Virus record (IMG/VR): IMGVR_UViG_3300045107_000882
Coordinates: 1-35,682 of that record
Length of the DNA: 35,682 bases
Source: a virus
Strand: one strand, 5' to 3'
Both the position numbers and the translations under genes were made by a program. Position 1 is the stretch's first letter. Each line of letters begins with the position of its first letter. This document shows, one piece after another, positions 22,324-29,800 of the stretch. The notes under the pieces were generated by a model. That model was given only the letters and a program-made list of their open reading frames with translations. It searched no databases and was not told the origin of the DNA.

Positions 22324-24591
22324 TCAGTCCATCGGGTCGTAGTAGCTGCGGTTGTAGGGCTTGGGGCGGGGCATCAGCCCCTTGATGGCGCGCACCCCGC
22401 CGTGCAGGCGCGTGCGCTCGAAGCCACGCGAGAGCAGGGTTTCGACGAAGCGCTTGATGGAGCCCACGTACTCGCCGGCCCGCTCGGCCCACTCCCGCCA
22501 GTCCGCGTAGAGGTCCGAGGTCGAGACCTTGGCCTCGGAGTGCTGCTCGCAGCGCTCCTCGATCCATTGCCCGAGCGCATCCTCGGCCTCGAAGTACTCC
22601 TCGGTGGCCGACACGACGCAGGCGGGCGGCCGCAGGCCTTCGCGCTGCCAGGCGAGGCACCCGGCCACCGCCCAGGCGAGGATGCCGTCGCGCTCGGCGA
22701 GCAGCTTCTCGGTGAGCTTGCCGTCGCGCCGCTCGGGCGGGATGGTCACGGTGAAGGGGATGAGGTGCAGCCGCCGCTTCATCGCCTCGTCCACGTTGCG
22801 GATGGCGGGCTTGTGGTTGCCGGCGATCACCAGCTTGAACTGCGGCACGTACTCGAAGAAGTCCTGGCGCATGAAGCGCGCCGAGACCTTGTCGCCGCCG
22901 GTGATGGCCTTGACCTTCGACTCGTTCCAGCGCCGCCCCTGCTCGGTCTCGATCGAGGCGACGAAGCGCGCCCCGCGCAAGCCTGCCAGATCGGTCGGGT
23001 GCCGGTCGCCGCGCGCCTCCATGAAGGTGTCCATGGGGGCGCTCGCCGCGTAGTCGCCGAGTATGGTGGAGACGACGTTCACGAACACGCTCTTGCCGTT
23101 CGCGCCGGTGCCGTACAGGAAGAACAGCGCGTGCGCGGACGTGGCGCCGGTCAGGCAGTAGCCGACCATGCGCTGCAGGTAGGCCTGGAGCTCGGCGTCG
23201 CCGCCGGTCACGTCGGCGAGGAAGGCGAGCCAGCGCGGGCAATCACTCCGGGGCGTGGCGGTCGCCAGTTTGGTCATGCGGTCACGCCGGTCGTGGGGCT
23301 TGAGCCGCCCGGTGGCGAGATCCACCACCCCGCCCGGCGTGTTGAGGGCGAAGAGGTCGGCGTCCCATTCCTCCGAAGTGGAGGCGTGCCTCCGATCGGT
23401 GCGGGCGAGCCGCTCGACGCCGCCCACCGTGCTGCTCGCGGCGAGCTTCGCCGCCAGGCGATGCGAGTCGGCCTTGAGCGCCGCCTCGCGGCAGATGGCG
23501 CGGATGAGATGATGAACGAGGAGCGTCTCGTCGGCCTGCCAGCGAGCGCCCGTCCACACCAGCCACTTGCCCCAGGCGGCGCAGTAGCGCCAGTCCTCGC
23601 TGTAGCGGGCGGTGAAGGTCAGAGCCAGGGCATCGTCGGTCGCCCAGACCGAGGCCTCCTGGGTGGGGAGCCCATCAGCCTTCTTGATGCTCATGCGCGG
23701 ACCGGTGGCGACGAACCCCGCCGCGTCGAAGCCCTCGACGAGGGCGTCGGCCGCATCCCACCCCTCGGGCTTCTCGTCGGGCGGCAGCAGCACGTCGCAC
23801 GAGGCGGCACCGGCCGCCAGCGCCGCCTGCGCGGCCGCCATGGCGTAGTCCCAGCCGGGCTTGTCGCGGTCGGGCCAGACGAGCAGCGCCTTGGCCTCGA
23901 GCGGCGACCAGTCGGTCTTTTCGACCGGGGCGTTGGCGCCGTGCATCGCGGTGGTGGCGCACAGGCCGACACCGATCAGGGCCTCGGCGCACTTCTCGCC
24001 CTCGACCAGCACCACCGTTTCGGCGCGGGCGATGCCCGGCTGGTTGTAGAGCGGGCGCGGCTCGGGCGGCGCCATCTTGCGGCGACGGGCGTCCCACGGC
24101 CGGAACTCCTTTTTGCCGCCGGGCGGGTCGTAGCGGTAGACGACGGCGATCAGCCGACCCTCGGCGTCGAGATAGTCCCACTTGGCGGTGGCCGGGCCGA
24201 GCTCGTCGACCGGCGCCTCGCGCTTCGCCTTGCGTGCGGGCATCCTGCGGGCGCGGCCGAGCAGCCGGCCCGCCTCCTCCAGCACCCGCGCGAAATCACG
24301 GTGCGCATCGAGGCCGAGGTGCGCGGCGATGAGGTCGAACAGGTCCCCGCCGGAGCCCTCGGCCCGGTCGGTCCACAGCCCCGCCTTCTCGCCGGCGAGC
24401 ACCACCTCCAGGCTGTCGCCCGGGCTGCCCAGCACGTCACCGATGCGGAACTTGCCGTGCCGCTTCTTGCCGGCAGGGAAGAGCGCACCGAGCACGCCTT
24501 CCAGATTGCCGAGGAGCTCGGCGCGAATGGCCTCGCGCTCCAGCTCGCGATCGTTTTCCGGGAGAGTCGGCGCGTCGTTGAAGTCGATCAT
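22324..24591 (-). CDS. Primase-helicase with TOPRIM and D5/SF3 helicase domains
   Basis: A 755-residue protein. An N-terminal primase-type region contains TOPRIM motifs VLVEGEK (194-200) and WPDRDKPG (239-246). Residues about 330-480 are D5-N like (WCAAW..., LFALNTPGGVVDLATG). The SF3 helicase has Walker A GTGANGKS (494-501), Walker B-like segment ASIETEQG near 550, and IAGNHKPAIRN (sensor-type) near 590. The C-terminal 140 residues are helical. It primes and unwinds at phage origins, as in P4-type replication. Its ATG overlaps the HTH gene stop (ATGA). The dyad beyond its stop may be where it acts (inference). Confidence 0.93.
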   Translation of the reverse strand: MIDFNDAPTLPENDRELEREAIRAELLGNLEGVLGALFPAGKKRHGKFRIGDVLGSPGDSLEVVLAGEKAGLWTDRAEGSGGDLFDLIAAHLGLDAHRDFARVLEEAGRLLGRARRMPARKAKREAPVDELGPATAKWDYLDAEGRLIAVVYRYDPPGGKKEFRPWDARRRKMAPPEPRPLYNQPGIARAETVVLVEGEKCAEALIGVGLCATTAMHGANAPVEKTDWSPLEAKALLVWPDRDKPGWDYAMAAAQAALAAGAASCDVLLPPDEKPEGWDAADALVEGFDAAGFVATGPRMSIKKADGLPTQEASVWATDDALALTFTARYSEDWRYCAAWGKWLVWTGARWQADETLLVHHLIRAICREAALKADSHRLAAKLAASSTVGGVERLARTDRRHASTSEEWDADLFALNTPGGVVDLATGRLKPHDRRDRMTKLATATPRSDCPRWLAFLADVTGGDAELQAYLQRMVGYCLTGATSAHALFFLYGTGANGKSVFVNVVSTILGDYAASAPMDTFMEARGDRHPTDLAGLRGARFVASIETEQGRRWNESKVKAITGGDKVSARFMRQDFFEYVPQFKLVIAGNHKPAIRNVDEAMKRRLHLIPFTVTIPPERRDGKLTEKLLAERDGILAWAVAGCLAWQREGLRPPACVVSATEEYFEAEDALGQWIEERCEQHSEAKVSTSDLYADWREWAERAGEYVGSIKRFVETLLSRGFERTRLHGGVRAIKGLMPRPKPYNRSYYDPMD

Positions 24592-24815
24592 TCAGCCGCC
24601 TCCGTTGCGGCCTGGTTGCGATGGCGCGCCGACCAGGCCTCGAGTTCGGAGAGCCGGAAGCGGATGGTCCGCCCGATGCGGTAGAAGGGGATGGCGCGCG
24701 CCCGGCGGCTCGCGGGCTTGGTGAAGTAGTAGAGCGGCAGGTTGAGCGCCTGCGCCGCGTGGCGGGAGTCCACCATCGGCTCGACCGCGGGCGGTAGGGG
24801 AAGGGGATGTTTCAT
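24588..24815 (-). CDS. Small HTH DNA-binding protein (excisionase-like)
   Basis: A 75-residue protein, MKHPLPLPPAVEPMVDSRHAAQALNLPLYYFTKPASRRARAIPFYRIGRTIRFRLSELEAWSARH. The HAAQALNLPLYYF...IPFYRIGRTIRFRLSELEAW arrangement is the MerR/Xis-type winged-helix found in many small phage proteins. It is coupled on both sides (four-base overlaps with the nuclease and primase-helicase genes). It may recruit the primase-helicase or act as a regulator; its location away from the recombinase argues against excisionase. Confidence 0.8.
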   Translation of the reverse strand: MKHPLPLPPAVEPMVDSRHAAQALNLPLYYFTKPASRRARAIPFYRIGRTIRFRLSELEAWSARHRNQAATEAAE

Positions 24816-25549
24816 GATGGGGTTCTCCAGCAGCGGTCAGCCCAGGCGCACATCCGGCACTCGAAGTGCGTCGGCTCGGCGAAAGAGCGCGGCAGCAGCT
24901 CGCCGGCATCGGTGGCGGTGATGATCTTCACCGCCCGGTCCGACATGCGCTGGGCCAGGGCCGCATCAAAGGGCACGAGCTCGGCGTAGATCTCCATGGT
25001 GTCGGCATTCACCGCCGTGAAGAGCGCCGGCTGCTCGTGCAGTTCGAGATAGGCCTGGTAGAGGGCGATCTGGGCGGCATAGACGGGCTTGGCCACGGCG
25101 AGCCGATGCTTCTCCAACTCGCGCCAGGACTTGGCCCCCAGGCACTTGTTCTCCCACAGGCAGGGGTAGGCGAAGCCCTCGGGGCCGCCGACGATCACGC
25201 CGTCGGCATGGCCCTGCAGGCGCCCGTCTGCCACCGAGAAGCCGAACTGGCCGCCCTCGCGGTCGCGGGTGCGCAGGTCAAAGCCGGCCGCACGCAGCCA
25301 GGCGACCATGCTGTCCTCGATGACGTGGCCGCGCTCGAAGATGCGCAGCATCCGGCCTTCGATCTCGCGGCCGTAGTCGACCGGCGCCTGCGCATACTCG
25401 TACTGCAAGGCGCGTTCGCAGGCCACGCCGAGACGCGACGCCCCGAGGTACTGGCGTTCGGACTGGCGGGCGCCAGCCCGTTGCATCCCGGCGTCGATCA
25501 GGGCGGTGACCTGACCGGAAATGCTCGATGAGGAGTTGAAGTCGATCAT
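24812..25549 (-). CDS. PD-(D/E)XK nuclease with Fe-S cysteines (Cas4/RecB-like)
   Basis: A 245-residue protein from ATG 25549 (ATGA with the previous stop). Nuclease residues: His in RGHVIED (about 75), Asp in QGHADGVIV (116), Glu-x-Lys in LWENKCL (133-135), and QIALYQAYL (160 on), the QxxxY motif. Four cysteines placed as in Cas4/AddB (44 near the N-terminus; 231, 234 and 240 at the C-terminus) could hold a 4Fe-4S cluster. It lies in the recombination/replication operon with a Sak4-like ATPase, so a 5'-to-3' exonuclease for phage recombination is likely (inference). Confidence 0.9.
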   Translation of the reverse strand: MIDFNSSSSISGQVTALIDAGMQRAGARQSERQYLGASRLGVACERALQYEYAQAPVDYGREIEGRMLRIFERGHVIEDSMVAWLRAAGFDLRTRDREGGQFGFSVADGRLQGHADGVIVGGPEGFAYPCLWENKCLGAKSWRELEKHRLAVAKPVYAAQIALYQAYLELHEQPALFTAVNADTMEIYAELVPFDAALAQRMSDRAVKIITATDAGELLPRSFAEPTHFECRMCAWADRCWRTPS

Positions 25550-26022
25550 GGCTTCGCCTCCCAAGGCAGGTCGTCCTCCAAGTCGGCGAAGGGGTTGGCC
25601 ATCGGGTCGGGAGTCGGAGTCATGCCGCGCACCGGTGGAAATGTGGTTTCCTCGTGGTGTTCGACCATCGCCTTGGTGTAACAGGTGACGATGGCATCGA
25701 TCACCCGCAGTGCCTCGGCTTCCGAATAGGCTCCGAGCGGCTTGTCGAAGCCGATCTCTCCTGCCGCTTCACCGAATGACCGGAGGCACTTCTTCATTGC
25801 CGCCAGTTCGACATCAGAAGGATCGATCATGGCGACCTCCTTGATGCCGATGTGACCTTCCTTGACTCGTAGCCAGTTGCCGTACAGCGCGTGAAACGCA
25901 TCCTGGCAACGGCGCGAGCAGAACACCCAGTCGAGCACGTAGCGGCGCGGATCGGCGATCTTGAATCGACCGTCCATATGGCCGTAGCCGCGCGCTTGTC
26001 GTTTGCAGACCCAGCATTTCAC
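25546..26022 (-). CDS. DUF6511-like zinc-finger protein
   Basis: A 158-residue protein. The N-terminus MKCWVCKRQARGYGHMDGRF, then RRYVLDWVFCSRRCQDAFHALYG, holds a CxxC...CxxxC zinc site. I recall this as DUF6511 in proteobacterial phages. The rest is a helical segment (LAAMKKCLRSFGEAAGEIGFDKPLGAYSEAEALRVIDAIVTCYTKAMVEHHE) and an acidic tail with PFADLEDDLPW, a short motif resembling SSB-type protein-binding tips. It is coupled to P63C upstream and the nuclease downstream. It may bind DNA or partner proteins; function unknown. Confidence 0.78.
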   Translation of the reverse strand: MKCWVCKRQARGYGHMDGRFKIADPRRYVLDWVFCSRRCQDAFHALYGNWLRVKEGHIGIKEVAMIDPSDVELAAMKKCLRSFGEAAGEIGFDKPLGAYSEAEALRVIDAIVTCYTKAMVEHHEETTFPPVRGMTPTPDPMANPFADLEDDLPWEAKP

Positions 26023-26873
26023 GCCTCCTCCTCGAGTTCATCGAGCAGCAGCCCGAGCTGGAGTGCTGCCCCGGAAAAAGCAGCCTCGCAGCGGCGCTTG
26101 AAGTCGGCGTAGCTCATCGAGCTGCGCGCGATGGCCGTGACTGCGTGAATCTGTGATTCCAGATGCGCGAGACCCTGTTCGGTCAGCCACTGGTGGTGCT
26201 TCTGTGAGATGCCCTTGCGGTTGCGGATCTCGCCCAGCAAGTCATCCGGCAAGACCGGGCCATAGACCCAGCGCAGCGTGATCTGGCCGACGACATGCGG
26301 CGGGTTCTGTTCGTGCCCTTGGTACTTCCAGCCGAACAGCCGGTAGATGGCGCGGTAGTAGTCCGGGTGAAAGCGGCGCTCCCACGACCCGCAGGACTGG
26401 CGCAGCAATTTCGAGATCAGCTCCTGCAACGCATCGGGTGCGCGGTGGTGCTGATAGCCGGTGGCCTCGTCAATCAGCGCGACCTCGCCAGTAGTGGCGA
26501 GTGCGCGCATGATCGTCAGACAGTTTCCAACGATCCCTTGACGGGCGCGATGCAACGTACCCGCGATGGCAGCGTTCACCACGGCGGAGGCGACGTCGGC
26601 GATGATGCCTGCGGGGAAGAATTGCGTCTGACGCCCCGATGGCAGCAAAATCGGCCCGGATGATTTTTCCAATAACGACAATGAGTTAGGCGCCAATTCA
26701 GCCAAAAACCGGGTAAAACGGCCACCCTTGTGCGATTCGTGGAAACCGAGCAGCTTGGCGAGCTCCTTGCGGACATAGCCGCGCTCACCGTTGGTGAGTA
26801 CGACCGCTTCGCACTCGAGGTCGCCGAAATGCACGACGCCGTAGTGGCTGGCCGTGAGGATGGATGCATTCAT
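26019..26873 (-). CDS. P63C domain protein
   Basis: A 284-residue protein. ATG at 26873 has GGAGG five to six bases upstream, so it is preferred over the GTG at 26888. The C-terminal half shows the P63C pattern: EVALIDEATGYQHHRAPDALQELISKLL, FHPDYYRAIYRLFGW, VVGQITLRWVYGPVLPDDLLGEIRNR, SQKHHQWLTEQGLAHLESQIHAV. The N-terminal half resembles phage antirepressor-type regions (VVLTNGERGYVRKELAKLLGFHE). P63C proteins are widespread in prophages without a known function. It lies inside the recombination operon. Confidence 0.85.
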   Translation of the reverse strand: MNASILTASHYGVVHFGDLECEAVVLTNGERGYVRKELAKLLGFHESHKGGRFTRFLAELAPNSLSLLEKSSGPILLPSGRQTQFFPAGIIADVASAVVNAAIAGTLHRARQGIVGNCLTIMRALATTGEVALIDEATGYQHHRAPDALQELISKLLRQSCGSWERRFHPDYYRAIYRLFGWKYQGHEQNPPHVVGQITLRWVYGPVLPDDLLGEIRNRKGISQKHHQWLTEQGLAHLESQIHAVTAIARSSMSYADFKRRCEAAFSGAALQLGLLLDELEEEA

Positions 26874-26884
26874 GGCGACCTCCC

Positions 26885-27514
26885 TCACTGAGCCCAGGAC
26901 GGTTTGCCCGTCACGGGTGCGCGTTGCGTGGCCGGTGCCTGATATGCGGGCGCTGCCTGCGCCGGAGCGCCCGAAGTGCCGCCACCGGTCTTGGCCTTGG
27001 GCGGCACACCCATGAGCTTGGCGTACTCGGGGTGGTCGGGTTCGACCGCGAGCTTGATGACGTTGCGGTCCTGGCCCTTGGCGTCCTTCTCGACATCGAC
27101 TCGGACGAGGAACTCGATGCCGTCCAGTTCATGGAAACCCTGGATGCGGCGCGCGGCGGCGGCCTGCGGGCTGTTGTCCTGCGGGTGGACGTTGCGCGCG
27201 CTGTTGAGCACGGCACGGATGAAGCTGCGTCCCATCTGGCCCCAGGTCGGGCCCTTCTTGGAGTAGAGGCCGATGTTCGACCACATCTTGCGCTTGGCAT
27301 GCTCACCAGCGGTCACGACGAACTCGGCGGCGAGGTAGATCGAGCCGGTCTCGAAGGATTCGGTGGCGTAGCCGCCGCCCCAGCCTTGCGACGGGTCGTC
27401 ATAACCACCGGGCTTGAGGGTCATGCGCACAGGGACGATAGTGCCCTTGGGGATGAGGTCGAAGCCTTGCTGCTGTTCGGCGTCGTTGAAGTCGTTCCAG
27501 TTCTGCGTGGTCAC
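26885..27514 (-). CDS. Phage single-strand DNA-binding candidate (DUF669-like)
   Basis: A 209-residue protein beginning at a GTG (27514) with CAGGAG eight bases before it; residues to the left of it in the same frame lack a start and overlap the ATPase gene. The body has FDLIPKGTIVPVRMTLKPGG, then a beta-rich FETGSIYLAAEFVVTAGEHAKRKMWSNIGL, reminiscent of DUF669. The C-terminus is Pro/Ala-rich. Next to a Sak4-like ATPase and an exonuclease candidate, it probably binds single-stranded DNA (inference by context). Confidence 0.72.
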   Translation of the reverse strand: MTTQNWNDFNDAEQQQGFDLIPKGTIVPVRMTLKPGGYDDPSQGWGGGYATESFETGSIYLAAEFVVTAGEHAKRKMWSNIGLYSKKGPTWGQMGRSFIRAVLNSARNVHPQDNSPQAAAARRIQGFHELDGIEFLVRVDVEKDAKGQDRNVIKLAVEPDHPEYAKLMGVPPKAKTGGGTSGAPAQAAPAYQAPATQRAPVTGKPSWAQ

Positions 27515-27519
27515 GGCAA

Positions 27520-28365
27520 TTACTCCTGAGATTCGTGGGATTGGGGAATGGTGGCGCTGGCGGGCACGGGCGCGCCCGCGCACTTAGCGATCAGGGCGCC
27601 GAGATGCGGTGGTTCCAGCAGGTCGAGGCGACCGCTGCGGTCTTTGGCCGGGTAGCCGTAGGGATTGACGGTGTGCGTGACGAAGGCGCGGTAGGCGCTG
27701 CCGTCGTCGGCCTTGATCTCGGCCAGTGTCACGACCTCGTCGACGATGCCGGGCAGTTCGAGGCTGGTCTTGCTGCCCTCGATCTGCGGCACGAATACCT
27801 TGCGGTTGTAGTCATCGAGCCGTTCGTCGAGGATCGCTACGAACACCACGTTCTTCCCTCGCGCATGCTGCAGGTGGGTCAAGGCGCTGATCATTTCCTG
27901 GCCGAGCAGCCCATAGGCCGCACGCAGATCGGGCTTGCCGGTTCGGTCGCTGACCGCACCCGGTTGCGTCTTGCACCACGCAAAGCACTGGCGCGAGAGC
28001 TGCGTGATCGAGTCGAGGAAGAAAGTCTGGTAACGGTCGAGCTGGGACGGATCGCCAAACTTCTCTACGACGTGATCGTAGTGCGCCTGCGAGAACGCCG
28101 CTTCCTGCGGCAGCGACTTGTCCGGTCCTGCGAGGAACACGAAGAAGTCGCGGCTCTCGGGCCAGGACGCCGGGCGGATGGTGTCGACCGGGTGGTCGGC
28201 AATCGCCAGATCCCCCGCCTCGACGTCGATGAAAAGCGTAGTGGCTGGGTCGAGATCCTTGATGCGGGTAGTCTTGCCGATGCCCGATTTACCCAGCATC
28301 AGCAGCTTCACGCCCTTGCGTTCGGCCATCCGCTCAATGGCGGACACGATGGGGAGCTTTTTCAT
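27520..28365 (-). CDS. Sak4-like recombination ATPase
   Basis: A 281-residue RecA-fold protein: Walker A GKSGIGKT (25-32), acid strand TLFIDVEAGD (43-52), Walker B-like TFFLDSIT (114-121) and GLLGQEMISALTHLQ with NVVFVAILDE later. It resembles phage P-loop proteins ('phage nucleotide-binding protein'), of which Sak4 is a single-strand annealing type. The C-terminus is Pro/Ser-rich. It is coupled upstream to a small companion protein. With the SSB candidate and nuclease it makes a complete phage recombination set. Confidence 0.87.
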   Translation of the reverse strand: MKKLPIVSAIERMAERKGVKLLMLGKSGIGKTTRIKDLDPATTLFIDVEAGDLAIADHPVDTIRPASWPESRDFFVFLAGPDKSLPQEAAFSQAHYDHVVEKFGDPSQLDRYQTFFLDSITQLSRQCFAWCKTQPGAVSDRTGKPDLRAAYGLLGQEMISALTHLQHARGKNVVFVAILDERLDDYNRKVFVPQIEGSKTSLELPGIVDEVVTLAEIKADDGSAYRAFVTHTVNPYGYPAKDRSGRLDLLEPPHLGALIAKCAGAPVPASATIPQSHESQE

Positions 28366-28844
28366 GCTGCACCCCCATCGAGCGTCAGGGTGATGACCGG
28401 CTTGCCTTCTTCAACCGTGCGCGCAGCGGCGAACTGTTGTTGCAGCGTCTGTGGCCAGTTCGTGTACCGAGACTCGGACACCGACAGCTTGACGTCGATG
28501 TAGTCCTCGACCTTGTCGCCCGATGCCACTATGCGCCCGGCCATTTCCTCCAGGATCGTCTGGTTCCAGCTCACCTTCTTGGGCAACTCGAACTTGACGT
28601 GTAACGGCCCGTCGCTGATATGGGCTGTGCCGAAATCACGACCGGATTCTCGCAATGCGGCGCGGGCCTGCTCCCCGAAGCGCTGTGCCTTGGCGGCATC
28701 CAGCTTGGTGCGCAGTTTTTTGAGGTAGGCGATGGCCTCGTCGACGTGGCCTTCGGATTCAATGAAGTCACGAATCGGCAAGGACGCCAGTTGGGCGACC
28801 GTCATGCTGGCGAGGTCTGCGGGATAGTGGGTCAGTTCTTTCAT
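28362..28844 (-). CDS. Small helical protein in the recombination operon
   Basis: A 160-residue protein from ATG 28844 with GAGGAGG upstream (the frame's longer extension has no support). It begins MKELTHYPADLASMTVAQLASLPIRDFIESEGHVDEAIAYLKKLRTKLDAAKAQRFGEQARAALRESGRDFGTAHISDGPLHVKFELPKKVSWNQTILEEMA. I do not recognise a named family. Its stop overlaps the ATPase start. It probably works with the Sak4-like ATPase because it is always adjacent in such operons to my memory; unproven. Confidence 0.7.
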   Translation of the reverse strand: MKELTHYPADLASMTVAQLASLPIRDFIESEGHVDEAIAYLKKLRTKLDAAKAQRFGEQARAALRESGRDFGTAHISDGPLHVKFELPKKVSWNQTILEEMAGRIVASGDKVEDYIDVKLSVSESRYTNWPQTLQQQFAAARTVEEGKPVITLTLDGGAA

Positions 28845-28854
28845 GGCCGCCTCC

Positions 28855-29166
28855 TCAACCTGTGACACGTTCGGAGGTCGATACGTAGAGGTGGCGTTTC
28901 TCGTAATCGAGCACGCCGTTCTCGCCGTCGAGGGGATAGGCCACTTTCTTCGAGAACTTATTGAAGACCGGCCCGCGGCCAAGACCACGCCAGCGCGTGA
29001 GCGTCTTGGGGGACATGCCCCAGCGGCTGGCCAGCTCGGCTTCGCTCAGAAAGCGGCGCTCGGATAGCGCCGAGGATTGAGGGGTGGGAATCGAGCTGAA
29101 CCCGACACCGGAATTGAGGCCCGGTTTGCCACCGAAGCCTGGGGACATTGCCATTGAATAGGCCAT
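28855..29166 (-). CDS. Excisionase-like HTH DNA-binding protein
   Basis: A 103-residue protein, ATG preceded by AAAGGAG (seven-base spacing). After a Gly/Ser-rich N-terminus the sequence SERRFLSEAELASRWGMSPKTLTRWRGLGRGPVFNKFSKKVAYPL is a MerR/Xis-type winged-helix. It is the first gene of the recombination operon, downstream of the tandem dyads at 29262-29299, and could bind them. A role as recombination directionality factor is possible, given the nearby serine recombinase, but not shown. Confidence 0.78.
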   Translation of the reverse strand: MAYSMAMSPGFGGKPGLNSGVGFSSIPTPQSSALSERRFLSEAELASRWGMSPKTLTRWRGLGRGPVFNKFSKKVAYPLDGENGVLDYEKRHLYVSTSERVTG

Positions 29167-29261
29167 TGCTTTGCTCCTTTCCCGTTCAGGGATTGGGGCG
29201 TGAGCGGTGGCCAGTCCTGCACTGGCCGTTGACGCCGTTTCACGCCTTCATCGGGGAAGGC

Positions 29262-29299
29262 GCTACATCCGGCGTAGCAACAGCTACATTTGGCGTAGC
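29262..29299. promoter_or_regulatory. Two 17-bp inverted-repeat sites (tandem operators)
   Basis: GCTACATCCGGCGTAGC (29262-29278) and GCTACATTTGGCGTAGC (29283-29299) are two copies of the dyad GCTAC-N7-GTAGC, spaced 21 bases apart, two helical turns. They lie in the intergenic region between the integration module and the recombination operon. A dimeric regulator binding both sites on one DNA face is the likely user. The bases between 29167 and 29261 hold no gene. Confidence 0.75.
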
Positions 29300-29323
29300 G
29301 GAATTTTTTTGCTCGGCCCTCCG

Positions 29324-29800
29324 CTAGCCGAGTGACGCGATCAACCGGCGTTGCTCATCCCAGTCGAAGGGCACCTTGGCCCGCAGGATGGCTTCCAGCG
29401 ACACCGTCCGAGGGAGTTTTCCTTCGTAGGCGGCCTGGATGATGTCCGGGGCGAGAAGCGCCAGTCGCAGCAGTTCGTTGATCGTGGAGCGGTGGACGCC
29501 CTCGCGCTCGGCGATTTCCATCGTCGATGCCACTGCCCCACTGTCGAGCAGCTGTTGCCAGTAGATGCCTCGCCCCAGCGCCTTGAGCAGAGGCTGATCC
29601 TGCTCGGGGGCGAGTACGGGTGACGCGGTGACGGCAACCGGCTGGCTGACGCCATCGGGAGCGACGATCACCTTCTTGATACCCCGTTTCTTGAAGTGGA
29701 AGGGCACGAAGGTAGTGATCCGCACGCCACCGCCCTCTAGTGGATGGCGGCGTTCGTGTGGTTTGCCGTCGCTGATCAGCTTTTTGGACGAGCGGTTCAT
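29324..29800 (-). CDS. HTH protein of the serine-recombinase module
   Basis: A 158-residue protein from ATG 29800, which overlaps the recombinase stop as ATGA. The middle is basic with a stretch VRITTFVPFHFKKRGIKKVIVAP, and the C-terminal half (ASTMEIAEREGVHRSTINELLRLALLAPDIIQAAYEGKLPRTVSLEAILRAKVPFDWDEQRRLIASLG) is a helix-turn-helix like that of ParB-type or resolvase-associated proteins. I recall this small gene as a regular partner of DUF2924-linked recombinases. It may aid site choice or control of the recombinase. Confidence 0.78.
   Translation of the reverse strand: MNRSSKKLISDGKPHERRHPLEGGGVRITTFVPFHFKKRGIKKVIVAPDGVSQPVAVTASPVLAPEQDQPLLKALGRGIYWQQLLDSGAVASTMEIAEREGVHRSTINELLRLALLAPDIIQAAYEGKLPRTVSLEAILRAKVPFDWDEQRRLIASLG

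Noticed and set aside
22234-24684. 816-codon plus-strand open frame opposite the primase-helicase
   Set aside because: Shadow of the primase-helicase gene, whose motifs are all on the minus strand.
29301-29332. Rho-independent terminator (T run with hairpin CTCGGC/GCCGAG)
   Set aside because: The T run is on the wrong side of the stem for either strand, and the loop covers the stop codon of a gene.
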